A DNA stretch of 64,000 nucleotides from Paenibacillus sp. R14(2021) (GCF_019431355.1 NZ_CP080269.1:5327001-5391000), one strand, 5' to 3'; counted from the stretch's first letter, positions 1-8,974 are shown. Notes: generated by a model not told the origin, from the sequence alone. A program made the numbers and translations.

Positions 1-273
1 TTATCGCTGTTCCGATTGACCGTCCCGCTGCAGCTCGGGGCGGACGACACGGGCATTGTTCGTCAGTTTCTGCTGATGCTGGCGCCGCATGATCTCAGCC
101 GGCCGGGACTAGAAGTGCTGAGCGAGATCAGCGCCATGCTGCTGCTGCCCGAAATGGTGCGTTTGCTGGAAGAAGACGGCGTGGACGCGATTAAAGCGTT
201 CATGTCGCAGGAGCTGGAAGATTATATGAGACAAAATGGGAATGGGGAGAATCCGTATGAGTATCTTATCTAA
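1..273 (+). CDS. mtlR: Mannitol operon regulator MtlR, C-terminal end (partial)
   Basis: The frame is open from base 1, so only the last 90 residues are present. They look like the C-terminal EIIA-type PTS domain of MtlR, the BglG/DeoR-like activator that senses PTS phosphorylation. The stop overlaps the mtlF start at 257 by 17 bases, so the two genes are translationally linked. The assignment leans on context (mtlF, mtlD, ptsI and ptsH follow) because the DNA-binding and PRD domains lie outside the window. Confidence 0.72.
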   Translation, partial: LSLFRLTVPLQLGADDTGIVRQFLLMLAPHDLSRPGLEVLSEISAMLLLPEMVRLLEEDGVDAIKAFMSQELEDYMRQNGNGENPYEYLI

Positions 274-691
274 AGACAAAGTGAAATTAAACGTAACGCT
301 TAGCGACAAATTCGAGGCGATCCGCATGGCTGGCCAGCTGCTCGTCGATGCGGGTCATGTTCCATCCGAGTACGTGGATAAAATGATCGAGCGCGAGGGC
401 GTATCGTCTACCTACGTTGGAGGCGGACTTGCGATGCCGCACGGCACGAATGATTCCAAGCCGCTCATCCGCTCGACGGGCATGTCCGTGCTCGTCGTCC
501 CGGAAGGCGTCGACTTCGGCGAAGAGAAAGCTTACCTCGTAATTGGTCTAGCGGCAGTCGGCGAGGAGCATCTGGAGGTGCTGTCGAGCGTCGCGGTGCT
601 GGTATCGGACGAGGACGACATGCAGCGCATTCTGAAGTCGTCGGCGGAGGAAGAGCTGATCGCGATTTTCGAAGAGGGGATGGGCGAATGA
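257..691 (+). CDS. mtlF: Mannitol-specific PTS enzyme IIA
   Basis: A 144-residue EIIA of the mannitol/fructose family. It accepts phosphate from HPr and passes it to the membrane EIICB. The active-site histidine is in AMPHGT (His62). I chose ATG 257 over ATG 236 because GGGGAG at 244-249 sits seven bases upstream and the protein then begins MSILSKDKV as in the family. The next gene, mtlD, starts on the overlapping ATGA. The EIICB gene mtlA is not in the window and is presumably upstream. Confidence 0.92.
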   Translation: MSILSKDKVKLNVTLSDKFEAIRMAGQLLVDAGHVPSEYVDKMIEREGVSSTYVGGGLAMPHGTNDSKPLIRSTGMSVLVVPEGVDFGEEKAYLVIGLAAVGEEHLEVLSSVAVLVSDEDDMQRILKSSAEEELIAIFEEGMGE

Positions 692-1887
692 AGGCGGTCC
701 ATTTCGGCGCGGGGAACATTGGGCTCGGCTTCATCGGGCTGCTGCTCTCCCGTTCCGGCTACGAGATACAATTCGTCGATGTCAATGAAGAGCGGGTATC
801 GCTGATGAACGAGCGCGGCGCCTATAAAGTAACGCTGGCGAACGACGCATCGGAAACGACTGAGGTCCGGGGTGTCGCGGCCATTAACGGCAAAGACAAA
901 GCGGCTGTTGCCAAGGCCGTCTCCGAGGCGGATCTGGTTACGACGGCTGTCGGACTGACGATTCTGCCTTATATCGCTGAAGATATCGCGAAGGGCATAG
1001 CGCTGCGCCTGCAGGCATCCGCGGATTCCGCCAAAGCGAAGCCGCTTGCCGTCATTGCCTGCGAGAACGCGATCGGAGGCAGCGACGAGCTGAAGAAGCA
1101 TGTTGCCCGCTTCTTATCCGAAGAGACGCAGTCGCTTGCGGCAGGCGTCATCGCGTTCCCGAACGCGGCCGTCGATCGGATCGTGCCGCTTCAACAGCAT
1201 GAGGATAAATTGCAGGTGACGGTGGAGCCGTTCTATGAATGGGTCGTCGACCGTTCCGCCCTGCCGGCAGGCTGCCCGTTCATCGAAGGCGTTCATTACG
1301 TCGATCAGCTCGGGCCTTACATCGAGCGGAAGCTGTTTACGGTGAATACCGGCCACTGCGTCGCGGCGTATTACGGCTTTCTCAAGGGCTATGCTACCAT
1401 TCAGGAAGCGATGCAAGACGAGGAGATCGTCGCCCGGGTGCGCGGCGTGCTTGGCGAGACAGGCGCCGTATTGGTCACGCGATACGGCTTCGATGAGACA
1501 GAGCATCGCAGCTATATCGAGAAGATTATCGGGCGCTTCCTCAATCCGTTTCTGACAGATGAAGTCGTACGCGTCGGCCGCTCGCCGATCCGCAAGCTGG
1601 CGCCGAACGACAGGCTCGTGCGTCCCGCTATGATGGCTTTCGAGCTTGGCATGGATACGGCCAACTTATCGGGCGCGATGGCCGCGGCTTTGCGTTTCGA
1701 CCATGAAGGCGATCCCGAGGCAGTCGAATTACAGCAAGCAATCCGGGAATCGGGGCCAAGCTGGGCGCTGACGAAGTATACGGGATTGTCGGCCGACCAC
1801 CCCGTTCATATGGCGGCGCTGTCTGCATACGAATCGCTGGCAGACCTGCCTAAGGCGGATGGCCGGCAAGGAGGGACATCGAAATGA
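688..1887 (+). CDS. mtlD: Mannitol-1-phosphate 5-dehydrogenase
   Basis: This 399-residue enzyme oxidises mannitol 1-phosphate to fructose 6-phosphate with NAD+. The N-terminal dinucleotide-binding loop GAGNIGLGFIG is at residues 7-17. The C-terminal half carries the long-chain mannitol dehydrogenase helices (for example GRSPIRKLAPNDRLV). It overlaps mtlF and ptsI by four bases at each end (ATGA), so mtlF, mtlD and ptsI are coupled. It is slightly longer than the usual 380-385 residues because of a Lys/Gly/Thr-rich tail. Confidence 0.95.
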   Translation: MKAVHFGAGNIGLGFIGLLLSRSGYEIQFVDVNEERVSLMNERGAYKVTLANDASETTEVRGVAAINGKDKAAVAKAVSEADLVTTAVGLTILPYIAEDIAKGIALRLQASADSAKAKPLAVIACENAIGGSDELKKHVARFLSEETQSLAAGVIAFPNAAVDRIVPLQQHEDKLQVTVEPFYEWVVDRSALPAGCPFIEGVHYVDQLGPYIERKLFTVNTGHCVAAYYGFLKGYATIQEAMQDEEIVARVRGVLGETGAVLVTRYGFDETEHRSYIEKIIGRFLNPFLTDEVVRVGRSPIRKLAPNDRLVRPAMMAFELGMDTANLSGAMAAALRFDHEGDPEAVELQQAIRESGPSWALTKYTGLSADHPVHMAALSAYESLADLPKADGRQGGTSK

Positions 1888-3614
1888 CAAAGCAATTGCA
1901 AGGCATTGCGGCTTCGCCGGGGATCGCCATTGCCCGCGCATTCGTGCTGAACGCGGAAGCCTACGTGCCGGAACGCGTCACCATTGCGAAGCCGGAGCTT
2001 GAGGTTGAAAGGTTTCGCGGCGCGCTGAAGCAGGCGCAGGCAGAAATCGAGCAGATTCGGGACACCGCTGAAGCCAAGCTCGGCGCGGAGAAGGCCGCGA
2101 TTTTCGAAGGCCACCTGCTCATTCTGGAGGATCCGGATCTGATTGAATCGGTCGAGGCCCAAATAACGGATGAAGCTGTCAATGCCGAATATGCGCTTCA
2201 CGGGGTAGCGAATACGTTCGTCGAAGCCTTGCAGCAGCTGGATGACGAGACGCTGCGGGCCCGGGCGGCGGATGTCCGCGATGTCAGCGGACGCGTCATT
2301 AACGCGCTGCGCGGCGTGCAGGGCGGCGATCTGTCGCAGCTCGCCGAGGCATGCGTCATCGTCGCGACGGATCTGACGCCGTCCGATACAGCCCAGCTGA
2401 ACTTGGACGTCGTCCGCGGCTTCGTGACGGAAATCGGCAGCCGAACCTCTCATTCGGCGATCATGGCTCGTTCGCTGGACGTGCCTGCGATCGTAGGAGC
2501 AGGAACAGGCGTGCGCAGCATTCCTGCAGGCACGATGGTGGTCATGGATGCGATCGAGGGCGTGCTGCTGATCGATCCGAGTCCGGAAGAGCTGGCCGCT
2601 TACGAAGCGAAGAAGCAGGCGTACGACAAGCGCCGCGCGGAGCTTCGGCAGTGGGCGAAGCGGCCGTCGGTATCGGCTGACGGGCACCGCGTGGAGATCG
2701 CGGCGAACATCGGCAAGCTGGAAGACGTGCAGAAGGCGCTCGACAACGGCGCTGAAGCGGTCGGCCTATTCCGCACGGAGTTTCTGTACATGGGCCGTAG
2801 CGAGCTTCCGACCGAAGAAGAGCAGTTCCAGAGCTATAAATATGTACTCGAGAAAATGGCCGGCAGGCCGGTTGTCATCCGCACCCTGGACATCGGCGGA
2901 GACAAGGAGCTTCCATATATGAATCTGCCGAAGGAGAGTAATCCTTTCCTCGGCCAACGGGCGATTCGCCTCTGCCTGGAGCAGCAGGATGTGTTCCGCA
3001 CCCAGCTTCGCGCGCTGCTGCGGGCAAGCCGGTACGGTAATTTGAAGATTATGTTCCCGATGATTGCCGTATTGGAGGAGTTGACGGAAGCGAAGTCGAT
3101 TCTTGCCGAAGAGCGGGCAAAGCTTGCAGCAGCCGGCGTGGAGATGGCGGATACCATCGAAGTCGGCATGATGATCGAAATTCCCTCAGCCGCCGTGTCG
3201 GCGGATTTGTTCGCGAAGGAAGCGGACTTCTTCAGCATCGGCACGAACGATCTGATTCAATATACCATGGCGGCGGACCGCATGAACGAGACAGTGTCCT
3301 ATCTGTACCAGCCGTATCATCCGTCCATTCTGCGCTTGATTCGCCTCGTCATCGATGCGGCCCGCGCGGAGGGCAAATGGGTCGGAGTTTGCGGCGAAAT
3401 GGCAGGCGATCTGACTGCTGTTCCGCTGCTGCTCGGCCTCGGCTTACATGAATTCAGCATGAGCGCAGGCTCCATACTTCCAGCGCGCGAGCGAATCGGC
3501 GCCTTGTCGCACGGCGAGTGGCAGTCGCTGTCCAAGCAGGCGCTGGCGCTGCGCGGCCATAAGGAAGTACAGAACTTCGTTCAAGACCAATTAGAAAGGA
3601 GCGTTACCCGATGA
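1884..3614 (+). CDS. ptsI: PTS enzyme I (phosphoenolpyruvate-protein phosphotransferase)
   Basis: A 576-residue full-length enzyme I, which moves phosphate from PEP to HPr. The phospho-histidine is His190 in GSRTSHSAIMARS. The PEP-binding barrel has TEFLYM, GTNDLIQYTMAADR and the active-site cysteine in GVCGEMAGD. It overlaps mtlD by four bases and ptsH by four bases. The general PTS genes usually sit with ptsG or on their own, so finding them as the tail of a mannitol operon is notable. It could be the only EI of the cell or a second, pathway-dedicated copy. Confidence 0.96.
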   Translation: MTKQLQGIAASPGIAIARAFVLNAEAYVPERVTIAKPELEVERFRGALKQAQAEIEQIRDTAEAKLGAEKAAIFEGHLLILEDPDLIESVEAQITDEAVNAEYALHGVANTFVEALQQLDDETLRARAADVRDVSGRVINALRGVQGGDLSQLAEACVIVATDLTPSDTAQLNLDVVRGFVTEIGSRTSHSAIMARSLDVPAIVGAGTGVRSIPAGTMVVMDAIEGVLLIDPSPEELAAYEAKKQAYDKRRAELRQWAKRPSVSADGHRVEIAANIGKLEDVQKALDNGAEAVGLFRTEFLYMGRSELPTEEEQFQSYKYVLEKMAGRPVVIRTLDIGGDKELPYMNLPKESNPFLGQRAIRLCLEQQDVFRTQLRALLRASRYGNLKIMFPMIAVLEELTEAKSILAEERAKLAAAGVEMADTIEVGMMIEIPSAAVSADLFAKEADFFSIGTNDLIQYTMAADRMNETVSYLYQPYHPSILRLIRLVIDAARAEGKWVGVCGEMAGDLTAVPLLLGLGLHEFSMSAGSILPARERIGALSHGEWQSLSKQALALRGHKEVQNFVQDQLERSVTR

Positions 3615-3871
3615 TCACGCAATCATTCACGGTAGCCAACCCGGCGGGCTTCCATGTCCGTCCGATTAAAACCTTCGTTCAGGCAGCAAGCCAATTCCCA
3701 TGCAAGGTGAGCGTGCTGGCCAAGGGCAAGAAAGTAAACGGCAAGAGCTCCCTCAGCATGCTGACCCTCGGCATTGCCGCCCAGGATGAAGTGACGCTGG
3801 AAATCGACGGCGAGCAGGAAGAGCAAGCGATGCAGGCGCTGGGCGCGCTGCTCGTTCAGATTCACGAATAA
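3611..3871 (+). CDS. ptsH: HPr phosphocarrier protein
   Basis: An 86-residue HPr. His15 lies in NPAGFHVRP and Ser46 in NGKSSL, matching the PEP-dependent and the HPr-kinase phosphorylation sites. Both are present, so this could act in transport and in CcpA signalling, unlike Crh, which lacks His15. The surrounding loop (FHVRPI for the common IHARPA) departs from the housekeeping consensus, as seen in pathway-dedicated HPr copies. An AGAAAGGAG ribosome site lies inside the ptsI end. Confidence 0.93.
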   Translation: MITQSFTVANPAGFHVRPIKTFVQAASQFPCKVSVLAKGKKVNGKSSLSMLTLGIAAQDEVTLEIDGEQEEQAMQALGALLVQIHE

Positions 3872-3893
3872 ACAAAGGATGACGTGGTACCTT

Positions 3894-3921
3894 AGCCCGG
3901 CAGCGATGCCGGGCTTTTTGG
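3894..3921 (+). terminator. Terminator of the mtl-pts operon
   Basis: Seven-base arms AGCCCGG (3894-3900) and CCGGGCT (3909-3915) are followed by a T run. It lies 23 bases after the ptsH stop and closes the operon. Confidence 0.85.
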
Positions 3922-3974
3922 TTTGCTGTTATGGCGGTTCCTTTGTTTGAGGGCAAGGCCTTATCAGTTTTCAT

Positions 3975-5192
3975 TTATGCCTGTTTCAATTTGATTCCTA
4001 CAAAAAGAGCTCCAGCAATTGCAGCAATTAGCAGTACGATTGTAAACAAAGTCGTGCCAAGCGCCAAGCCGGTGAAATCGATGAGGTACCCAGTTCCTAC
4101 CGGAAGTAAAGCCGCTGGAATGTACCCTCCCATGTTAAGGACCGCGTTTGCCTCCGCTCGTCGTTCTTCAGGAACATGCAAGCTGATGAGCGTAAGGCCT
4201 CCTAATTGTCCGAGTCCCTGTCCTGCGCCTGCCAGAACAGCTGCAACGATCAGCAGAATTGCAATTGAATAATTTACGGCAACCGCCGTGCCGATCATAG
4301 CTAAGAAGATCGCAAGGATGCCAAGCAGGAGGATCGTTCGAATCGAACGTTTTTTGGCTGCAAATTGTACGCCGGTTGCCGTTATAAACATGATAAAGGT
4401 CATCACGCCGGCAACAAGCGGGCTTGTGATATGAAAAAGATTTGAAAGCAGCGACGGACCAAGAGACAGAACAAAGGAAGTCGAGGTTATGCCCGGCGCG
4501 AATGCGACAATTCCCAACGCCAAATGGATGCGATTATCGACGGGGACGCCCGGAAACCGCAGTCTCCAGCCCATTTGAGCGGAACGACGCTTCTGCGGAA
4601 GCGTGCGAATAACAAGGAAGACGGAAGCCAAAACAATCAATTCAACGATAAAAATCGGCAAAACAGGCTGCTCAAGTGCTTGAGCCAGTATGCCAGCGAA
4701 TAATGGGCCAATTCCGGCTCCGAGCACCATGGCAACGGAGGCTGCCAGTGAGGATAATGGTTTGTTTGACGTCCCGCCCGCATCGACAACCGCAGCCATT
4801 CCCGCGGAGACAATAACGCCGACGGCAATGCCCGACAAGAAACGCGCAAGGACCAACATGATAACGGAAGCAGCCGAAGCAAATAAGATGCAAGCGATCA
4901 CAGCGGCGATTAGTCCTGGATATAACACAGGTTTACGTCCGTAGTGATCCGATAACTGACCGGCAACCAATAGGGTTCCCAGCAGACCTATAATGTAAGC
5001 TGCAAAGATAACAGTAAGCATGCCATTACTAAAGCCCATATTTGCTTGCCAATGGACGTAGAGCGGTGTAGGGGAATTGGATAAAATAAATACCGCGGTA
5101 ATCATCCACGCGGTCGTCCAAATCCGACGTATGGAAGAAGAAGCGGCGGGTTTGGCATATGCTAACGGAATTTTGTCGACATGATTGCTCAT
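3975..5192 (-). CDS. MFS transporter (drug or sugar efflux type)
   Basis: A 405-residue major facilitator protein with about 12 hydrophobic segments. The loop 2-3 signature GQLSDHYGRKP follows TM2. TM4 and TM5 contain the ARFLSGIAVGVIVSAG stretch typical of DHA1-type exporters. ATG 5192 is preferred over 5216 because GAGAGGGA precedes it. The gene is divergent from a LysR gene across 131 bases, so that regulator probably controls it. The substrate cannot be read from sequence. The gene's GC content is lower than that of the mtl operon. Confidence 0.85.
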   Translation of the reverse strand: MSNHVDKIPLAYAKPAASSSIRRIWTTAWMITAVFILSNSPTPLYVHWQANMGFSNGMLTVIFAAYIIGLLGTLLVAGQLSDHYGRKPVLYPGLIAAVIACILFASAASVIMLVLARFLSGIAVGVIVSAGMAAVVDAGGTSNKPLSSLAASVAMVLGAGIGPLFAGILAQALEQPVLPIFIVELIVLASVFLVIRTLPQKRRSAQMGWRLRFPGVPVDNRIHLALGIVAFAPGITSTSFVLSLGPSLLSNLFHITSPLVAGVMTFIMFITATGVQFAAKKRSIRTILLLGILAIFLAMIGTAVAVNYSIAILLIVAAVLAGAGQGLGQLGGLTLISLHVPEERRAEANAVLNMGGYIPAALLPVGTGYLIDFTGLALGTTLFTIVLLIAAIAGALFVGIKLKQA

Positions 5193-5298
5193 GATATATT
5201 CCCTCTCTTTCAACATTATTTTAGAATCTGTTTTATGCTTGCCTTTTATGATAAGTTAATTTACCCTATAACTGAAATACATATTCGGAATAAGAGGA

Positions 5299-5314
5299 AT
5301 AACCAAATGGTTAT
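5299..5314. promoter_or_regulatory. 16-bp palindrome between the MFS and LysR genes
   Basis: ATAACCA-AA-TGGTTAT is a perfect 7-base dyad with a two-base centre, ending nine bases before the LysR start. Its symmetry and place fit an autoregulatory operator for the LysR protein or a third regulator. This is inference from position. Confidence 0.5.
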
Positions 5315-5323
5315 GATAACAGT

Positions 5324-6187
5324 ATGAGATTAAACATGAACAATTTAAATGTCTTCATGATGGTTTCTGAGAAAATGAATATCACCGAAGCTGCGAAGGC
5401 GTTATTTATTTCCCAGCCGGCAGTAAGCAAGGCCGTTAAAAGTCTGGAAGAGTCTCTTCATGTTAAGCTGTTCCTGCGGGACAAACATCAAGGGCTCATT
5501 CTAACCGACGTGGGCAAAGAAATTCTCATTTTGGCTAGACAGATGAAATCTATCGAAAATAAAATTCATCAAGCTGCCTCCCGTGAAAGCCAAATGCTGA
5601 CCGGGAAAGTAAGGATCGGCTCCTTTCCGGCCGCCTCGACCGTATTGCTGCCTAAGACGATCGCGAAGTTCCGAGTCCAGTATCCGCATGTAACCATAGA
5701 GCTCATTGAGGGAGTATCCAGCCAGATTAAGGAGTGGGTAAGGGATCGGACGATCGAGATCGGCCTGGTGTCGTCCCCCTTTGAGGATTTTGAATATGAA
5801 AGTCTGCTATCCGACCATATGGTTGTCATTCTTCCCGAGCATCATGCATTGAGAGATGAAGAGACCATTCATTTCAGGGAATATCATCATGAGTTCATTT
5901 ATTGCACAGGCGGGCATGAAGCTGCTATCTCCAATGTGCTTCAAACGTACAACCTCTCTCTTCAAGCGAATCTTACGGTGCAAAGTACCGAAACGTTAAT
6001 CCACATGGTGAATAATAATCTTGGCATTGGTCTTGTTTCTGAATTCTCGCTTTCTTCAGTCGACCACCATCTTATTGTGAAAAATATTGAACCCCAGATG
6101 ACTCGCAATATTGGGGTTATCGCTCTTTCTTTCGAGGAGATATCGATGGCATCTACGGCATTTATCCGGTTTTTGAGGGAACAATAA
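5324..6187 (+). CDS. LysR-family transcriptional regulator
   Basis: A 287-residue LysR protein. The winged HTH is at residues 5-65 (AAKALFISQPAVSKAVKSLE is the classic recognition segment). The effector domain begins near residue 90 (KVRIGSFPAASTVLLP). ATG 5324 and ATG 5336 are both possible starts; the second gives MNNLNVF, which fits the family well. It is divergent from the MFS gene, the usual layout for a LysR regulator and its target exporter. Confidence 0.9.
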   Translation: MRLNMNNLNVFMMVSEKMNITEAAKALFISQPAVSKAVKSLEESLHVKLFLRDKHQGLILTDVGKEILILARQMKSIENKIHQAASRESQMLTGKVRIGSFPAASTVLLPKTIAKFRVQYPHVTIELIEGVSSQIKEWVRDRTIEIGLVSSPFEDFEYESLLSDHMVVILPEHHALRDEETIHFREYHHEFIYCTGGHEAAISNVLQTYNLSLQANLTVQSTETLIHMVNNNLGIGLVSEFSLSSVDHHLIVKNIEPQMTRNIGVIALSFEEISMASTAFIRFLREQ

Positions 6188-6214
6188 TAGCTCCGAGCGA
6201 ATAACGAAACCAAT

Positions 6215-6251
6215 AAAAAAGACAGAGTCCGCGGTGTACGCGGACTCTGTC
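6215..6251 (-). terminator. Strong terminator between convergent LysR and SnoaL-like genes
   Basis: Thirteen-base perfect arms (6221-6233 and 6239-6251) around a five-base loop, with six A on the plus side giving a U tract for the minus transcript. It starts right after the stop of the minus-strand gene at 6254 and may also stop plus-strand transcription. Confidence 0.9.
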
Positions 6252-6253
6252 TG

Positions 6254-6679
6254 TTATTCCAGAGGCTTGGCGAGCTGCTTCGAGAGCTCAAAGGAGCTGC
6301 GCTCGACCCAGTTGTGGGCGAGCTTTCCGTCGCGCACCTCCCAAATCGCGATGCCGGAAAATTGGACCGGACGGTCGTCGGGCGGGGACCCCATTATACC
6401 TTGGTTGAAGCCTGTTACCACCCAGCGCGAAACGGTACGTGTGCCGTCCGCGCTGCTGAACATGTCAAGGCTAGTCAGTTTTATATCGCGGATTTTCGAG
6501 GCAAATGAGCGTGCCCACTCTTTGAAAGCCGCTCGACCTACGATGTCGCCGTCAGGGTTCGAGAGGATAACATCTTCCGTGCAAAGTCGATCAATGGCGT
6601 CGAAGTCCTGCGCAGCGTTATAGACTTTGTTCCAAAGCTCCGTGAGGAGTTCTTCGCCAATCGTAACGTTTGAAGCCAT
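6254..6679 (-). CDS. SnoaL-like / NTF2-fold protein
   Basis: A 141-residue single-domain protein. It has the N-terminal helix pair, a LCTEDVILSNPDGDIVGR segment and a C-terminal FSGIAIWEVRDGKLAHNW strand, typical of SnoaL-like polyketide cyclases and related NTF2-fold proteins. The family includes cyclases, isomerases and many proteins of unknown role, so the reaction is not known. It lies 51 bases downstream of a MerR gene on the same strand, so it is probably in that regulator's operon. Confidence 0.75.
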   Translation of the reverse strand: MASNVTIGEELLTELWNKVYNAAQDFDAIDRLCTEDVILSNPDGDIVGRAAFKEWARSFASKIRDIKLTSLDMFSSADGTRTVSRWVVTGFNQGIMGSPPDDRPVQFSGIAIWEVRDGKLAHNWVERSSFELSKQLAKPLE

Positions 6680-6730
6680 CTATCCTGTTCACCTCATTCA
6701 TAGATTTGGTTCATACTATTCAACCGCGAT

Positions 6731-7108
6731 TCATACTCGTTCTTCCTGGCAAAGTTGGGTTCGTTCGAGCGAAATGGAGTTGATGCGGTCAATCAAGTTC
6801 CTTCGGATTCCGCTAAGTAACTGAATTTGTTCGTCGATTTCCTTAAGCTTCTGCTGGTAGATTGGCAGCACTTCCTCACAGAAGGCTTCCTTGTTCTTAA
6901 GGACGCAATGTAGAATCCCCTTAATCTCTTCCGTAGAAAGGCCGAGATTCAAGTACAGTTGGATGGTCCGCACTTGGTCTTCTGCACATTGCGAATAGGT
7001 TCGGTAACCGTTGTCCTGCCGCATGGGTGTAATCAGTCCCTGTTGTTCGTAATAACGAAGCGAGCGCATGCTGACCCCCGTGCGTTCCGCTAATTCCCCG
7101 ATTCTCAA
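6731..7108 (-). CDS. MerR-family transcriptional regulator
   Basis: A 125-residue MerR protein. The winged HTH with the conserved MRIGELAERTGVSMRSLRYY opening is at residues 1-70, followed by a coiled coil (LPIYQQKLKEIDEQIQLL). Two cysteines (CVLKNKEAFC) lie in the region where metal- or thiol-sensing MerR proteins vary, but the ligand cannot be told. It is transcribed first, with the SnoaL-like gene behind it, from a MerR-type promoter at 7143-7174. Confidence 0.9.
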   Translation of the reverse strand: MRIGELAERTGVSMRSLRYYEQQGLITPMRQDNGYRTYSQCAEDQVRTIQLYLNLGLSTEEIKGILHCVLKNKEAFCEEVLPIYQQKLKEIDEQIQLLSGIRRNLIDRINSISLERTQLCQEERV

Positions 7109-7142
7109 CCGTTATCTCCTCCCTTTTAGCCGACATGATTCC

Positions 7143-7174
7143 ATTCTAAACCCTGACATTAATGCTAGGGTCAA
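7143..7174 (-). promoter_or_regulatory. MerR-type promoter with long spacer and dyad operator
   Basis: On the minus strand TTGACC (7174-7169) and TAGAAT (7148-7143) are separated by 20 bases, the overlong spacer of MerR-activated promoters. The spacer region holds the dyad ACCCT...AGGGT (7150-7171), with an inner CATTAATG palindrome at its centre. It lies 35 bases upstream of the merR start, so autoregulation is very likely. Confidence 0.75.
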
Positions 7175-7186
7175 GCAAAAAAATGC

Positions 7187-7777
7187 TTACCCACGCATAA
7201 TCTCCCCCGTTTGTCGTTCTCTAGCTGCACGTATCCAATTTACGCCAACCAATACTGCCGGCAGAATAACACCATACAGCGTGTAATATGGAAATAGATA
7301 GTTCTGAACCCATTCCACATTTTCAGTGATGTTCTTAAATAAGAGCGAATAGGCAGAGATCAACCAGATCGTCGGATATGCGATGCAGGTCCGATTTTTT
7401 ATTTGAAACAGCTGACAAATACCAAGTACGGCACAGTAAAAGAGAATACTTAGCTTCAAAAATACGAGGAGCAGCATATTGATTGACAGGACAGCCTCTA
7501 CGTGTTGAATGAATTTCGAGAGCTGCATTTCCCGAAAAATCACGTAAATCGGGTATGTCAGGTGAGCGCTTCGGTATACACCTAGAATGCCTATGGTGAA
7601 AAAAATCGAAATCGCGAACATTAGTCCAGCAGCGGCAATACCGATGATGAAGCCCTTTTTAGCTTTGTTCCCGGCATAAGGTAGTATCATGAGCAGCGAA
7701 ATGGTTTCCATATAAGGAAATCCTAGCGAATACTTGGTCTCCAGCAGGGCATGCCAGAAATCAATTTTCGAAGACAT
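7187..7777 (-). pseudogene. GerAB-type germinant receptor permease, C-terminal remnant
   Basis: The 196 residues match the second half of spore germination permeases of the GerAB family (APC fold). They have FPYMETISLLMILPYAGN, several membrane segments and the usual basic tail. A full GerAB is about 360 residues, and the first half is missing. Upstream in the same frame the sequence runs out at the junction with a GerAA remnant near 7820-7835. An internal ATG could start it, but a half permease is unlikely to work. No gerAC-like gene follows. Confidence 0.78.
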
Positions 7778-8748
7778 ATGGAAGCGGAGCCAGTCCCATT
7801 CTTTGAGAAAGAGTGTAAATGGAACCCAGAGATATAAAGTGCAGGTACGAAAATCGCCAATAAGAAGGCGAACATGCGGAGCCAGCGGAGGAGCGTTGCA
7901 ATATCCGCCCGTTGATAGTAATCCTCTGGCGAAATAAACAGCTGAAACAAGGTAATCGGGCCCAAGATGACAACCGGCGTTCCGTCCGTCATTATGGCTA
8001 TACTGCCTTCTAGCAGCTTCGCTGCCGTAACGTCTGGACGCTCCGTGCTAAGCAGCTGAGGGAACGGAGTATAGGTTCGATCCTGGATCCATTCTTCAAT
8101 GTACGCGCTCTCCAAAATGCTGTCAGCACGAATCGCATGAAGCCGCCGCCTGAATTCGTCGACGACTGACGCAGAGGCGATCTGCTTCATATATACCAGA
8201 TAGATCTTCGTTTTTGTAACCGTACCGAGCGTCCAGCTTTCAAACACGAGTTGATCGCTTTTCAATCTTTTTCGGATCAAAGCGACATTGCTGTTGATAT
8301 CTTCAATAAAACCCTCTCGCGAGCCCCGGATGACCGATTCGGAATTGGGTTCTGAAATCGTTCGCGATTGCGCGTTATATACGTCGTAGGCCAAAGCGAT
8401 CCCGCTACCCGGCAGAATTAACAGGCAGTGACCTTCCAATAGCGAGTCAATGCATTCGTTAAGCTCAGTCAAATCGCTTTTACGAATATAAGGAATGTTC
8501 TGCTTCAGCCAGTCCAGCGGGTCCTTCGGTTCGGTAACGGCCGCATGATTGGTCTCAACAATCGGCTTAATTAGGAGTTCGTTTACCCGATTGGCGGTAA
8601 TCAGGGATTCAAGATAGAGGCAGTAGACTTCGAAATGGTTGTACATCTTGAGTCTTTGGCAAATCATATCCGACGAATGGCCAAGCCGCTGCGTTATCTC
8701 CTGCACCACATTCATTTCGAGACTGGCTACAGACATGGGATCTATCAT
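7723..8748 (-). pseudogene. GerAA-type germinant receptor subunit, C-terminally truncated
   Basis: Residues 1 to about 306 match the N-terminal two thirds of GerAA/SpoVAF proteins: SESVIRGSREGFIEDI, the DRTYTPFPQLLSTERPDV segment, and the first membrane helix ending FVPALYIS. Then about 34 unrelated residues follow before the stop. The usual C-terminal membrane domain (about 170-200 residues) is absent. The downstream GerAB remnant continues in another frame, so one deletion removed the 3' end of gerAA and the 5' half of gerAB. GGAGG abuts ATG 8748; ATG 8736 is an alternative start. Confidence 0.8.
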
Positions 8749-8974
8749 CCTCCAATCGTATTCATGAGAATCCCCAAATTATGGTGATCGTATGCATAAA
8801 CCAATGAATCGCCGCGTTGTGATGTATGAAAGACCCGGTACGCGAGGTACAGCATCATACTGTGACTGCTCGGCGTTTTTCACAAATTCAACTGCGCCCC
8901 TCTTTCGAATAGTGCGTATTTGATATAAAATGAACCTGAATATACGAACATGAACACAAAGGGAGAAATGTATA

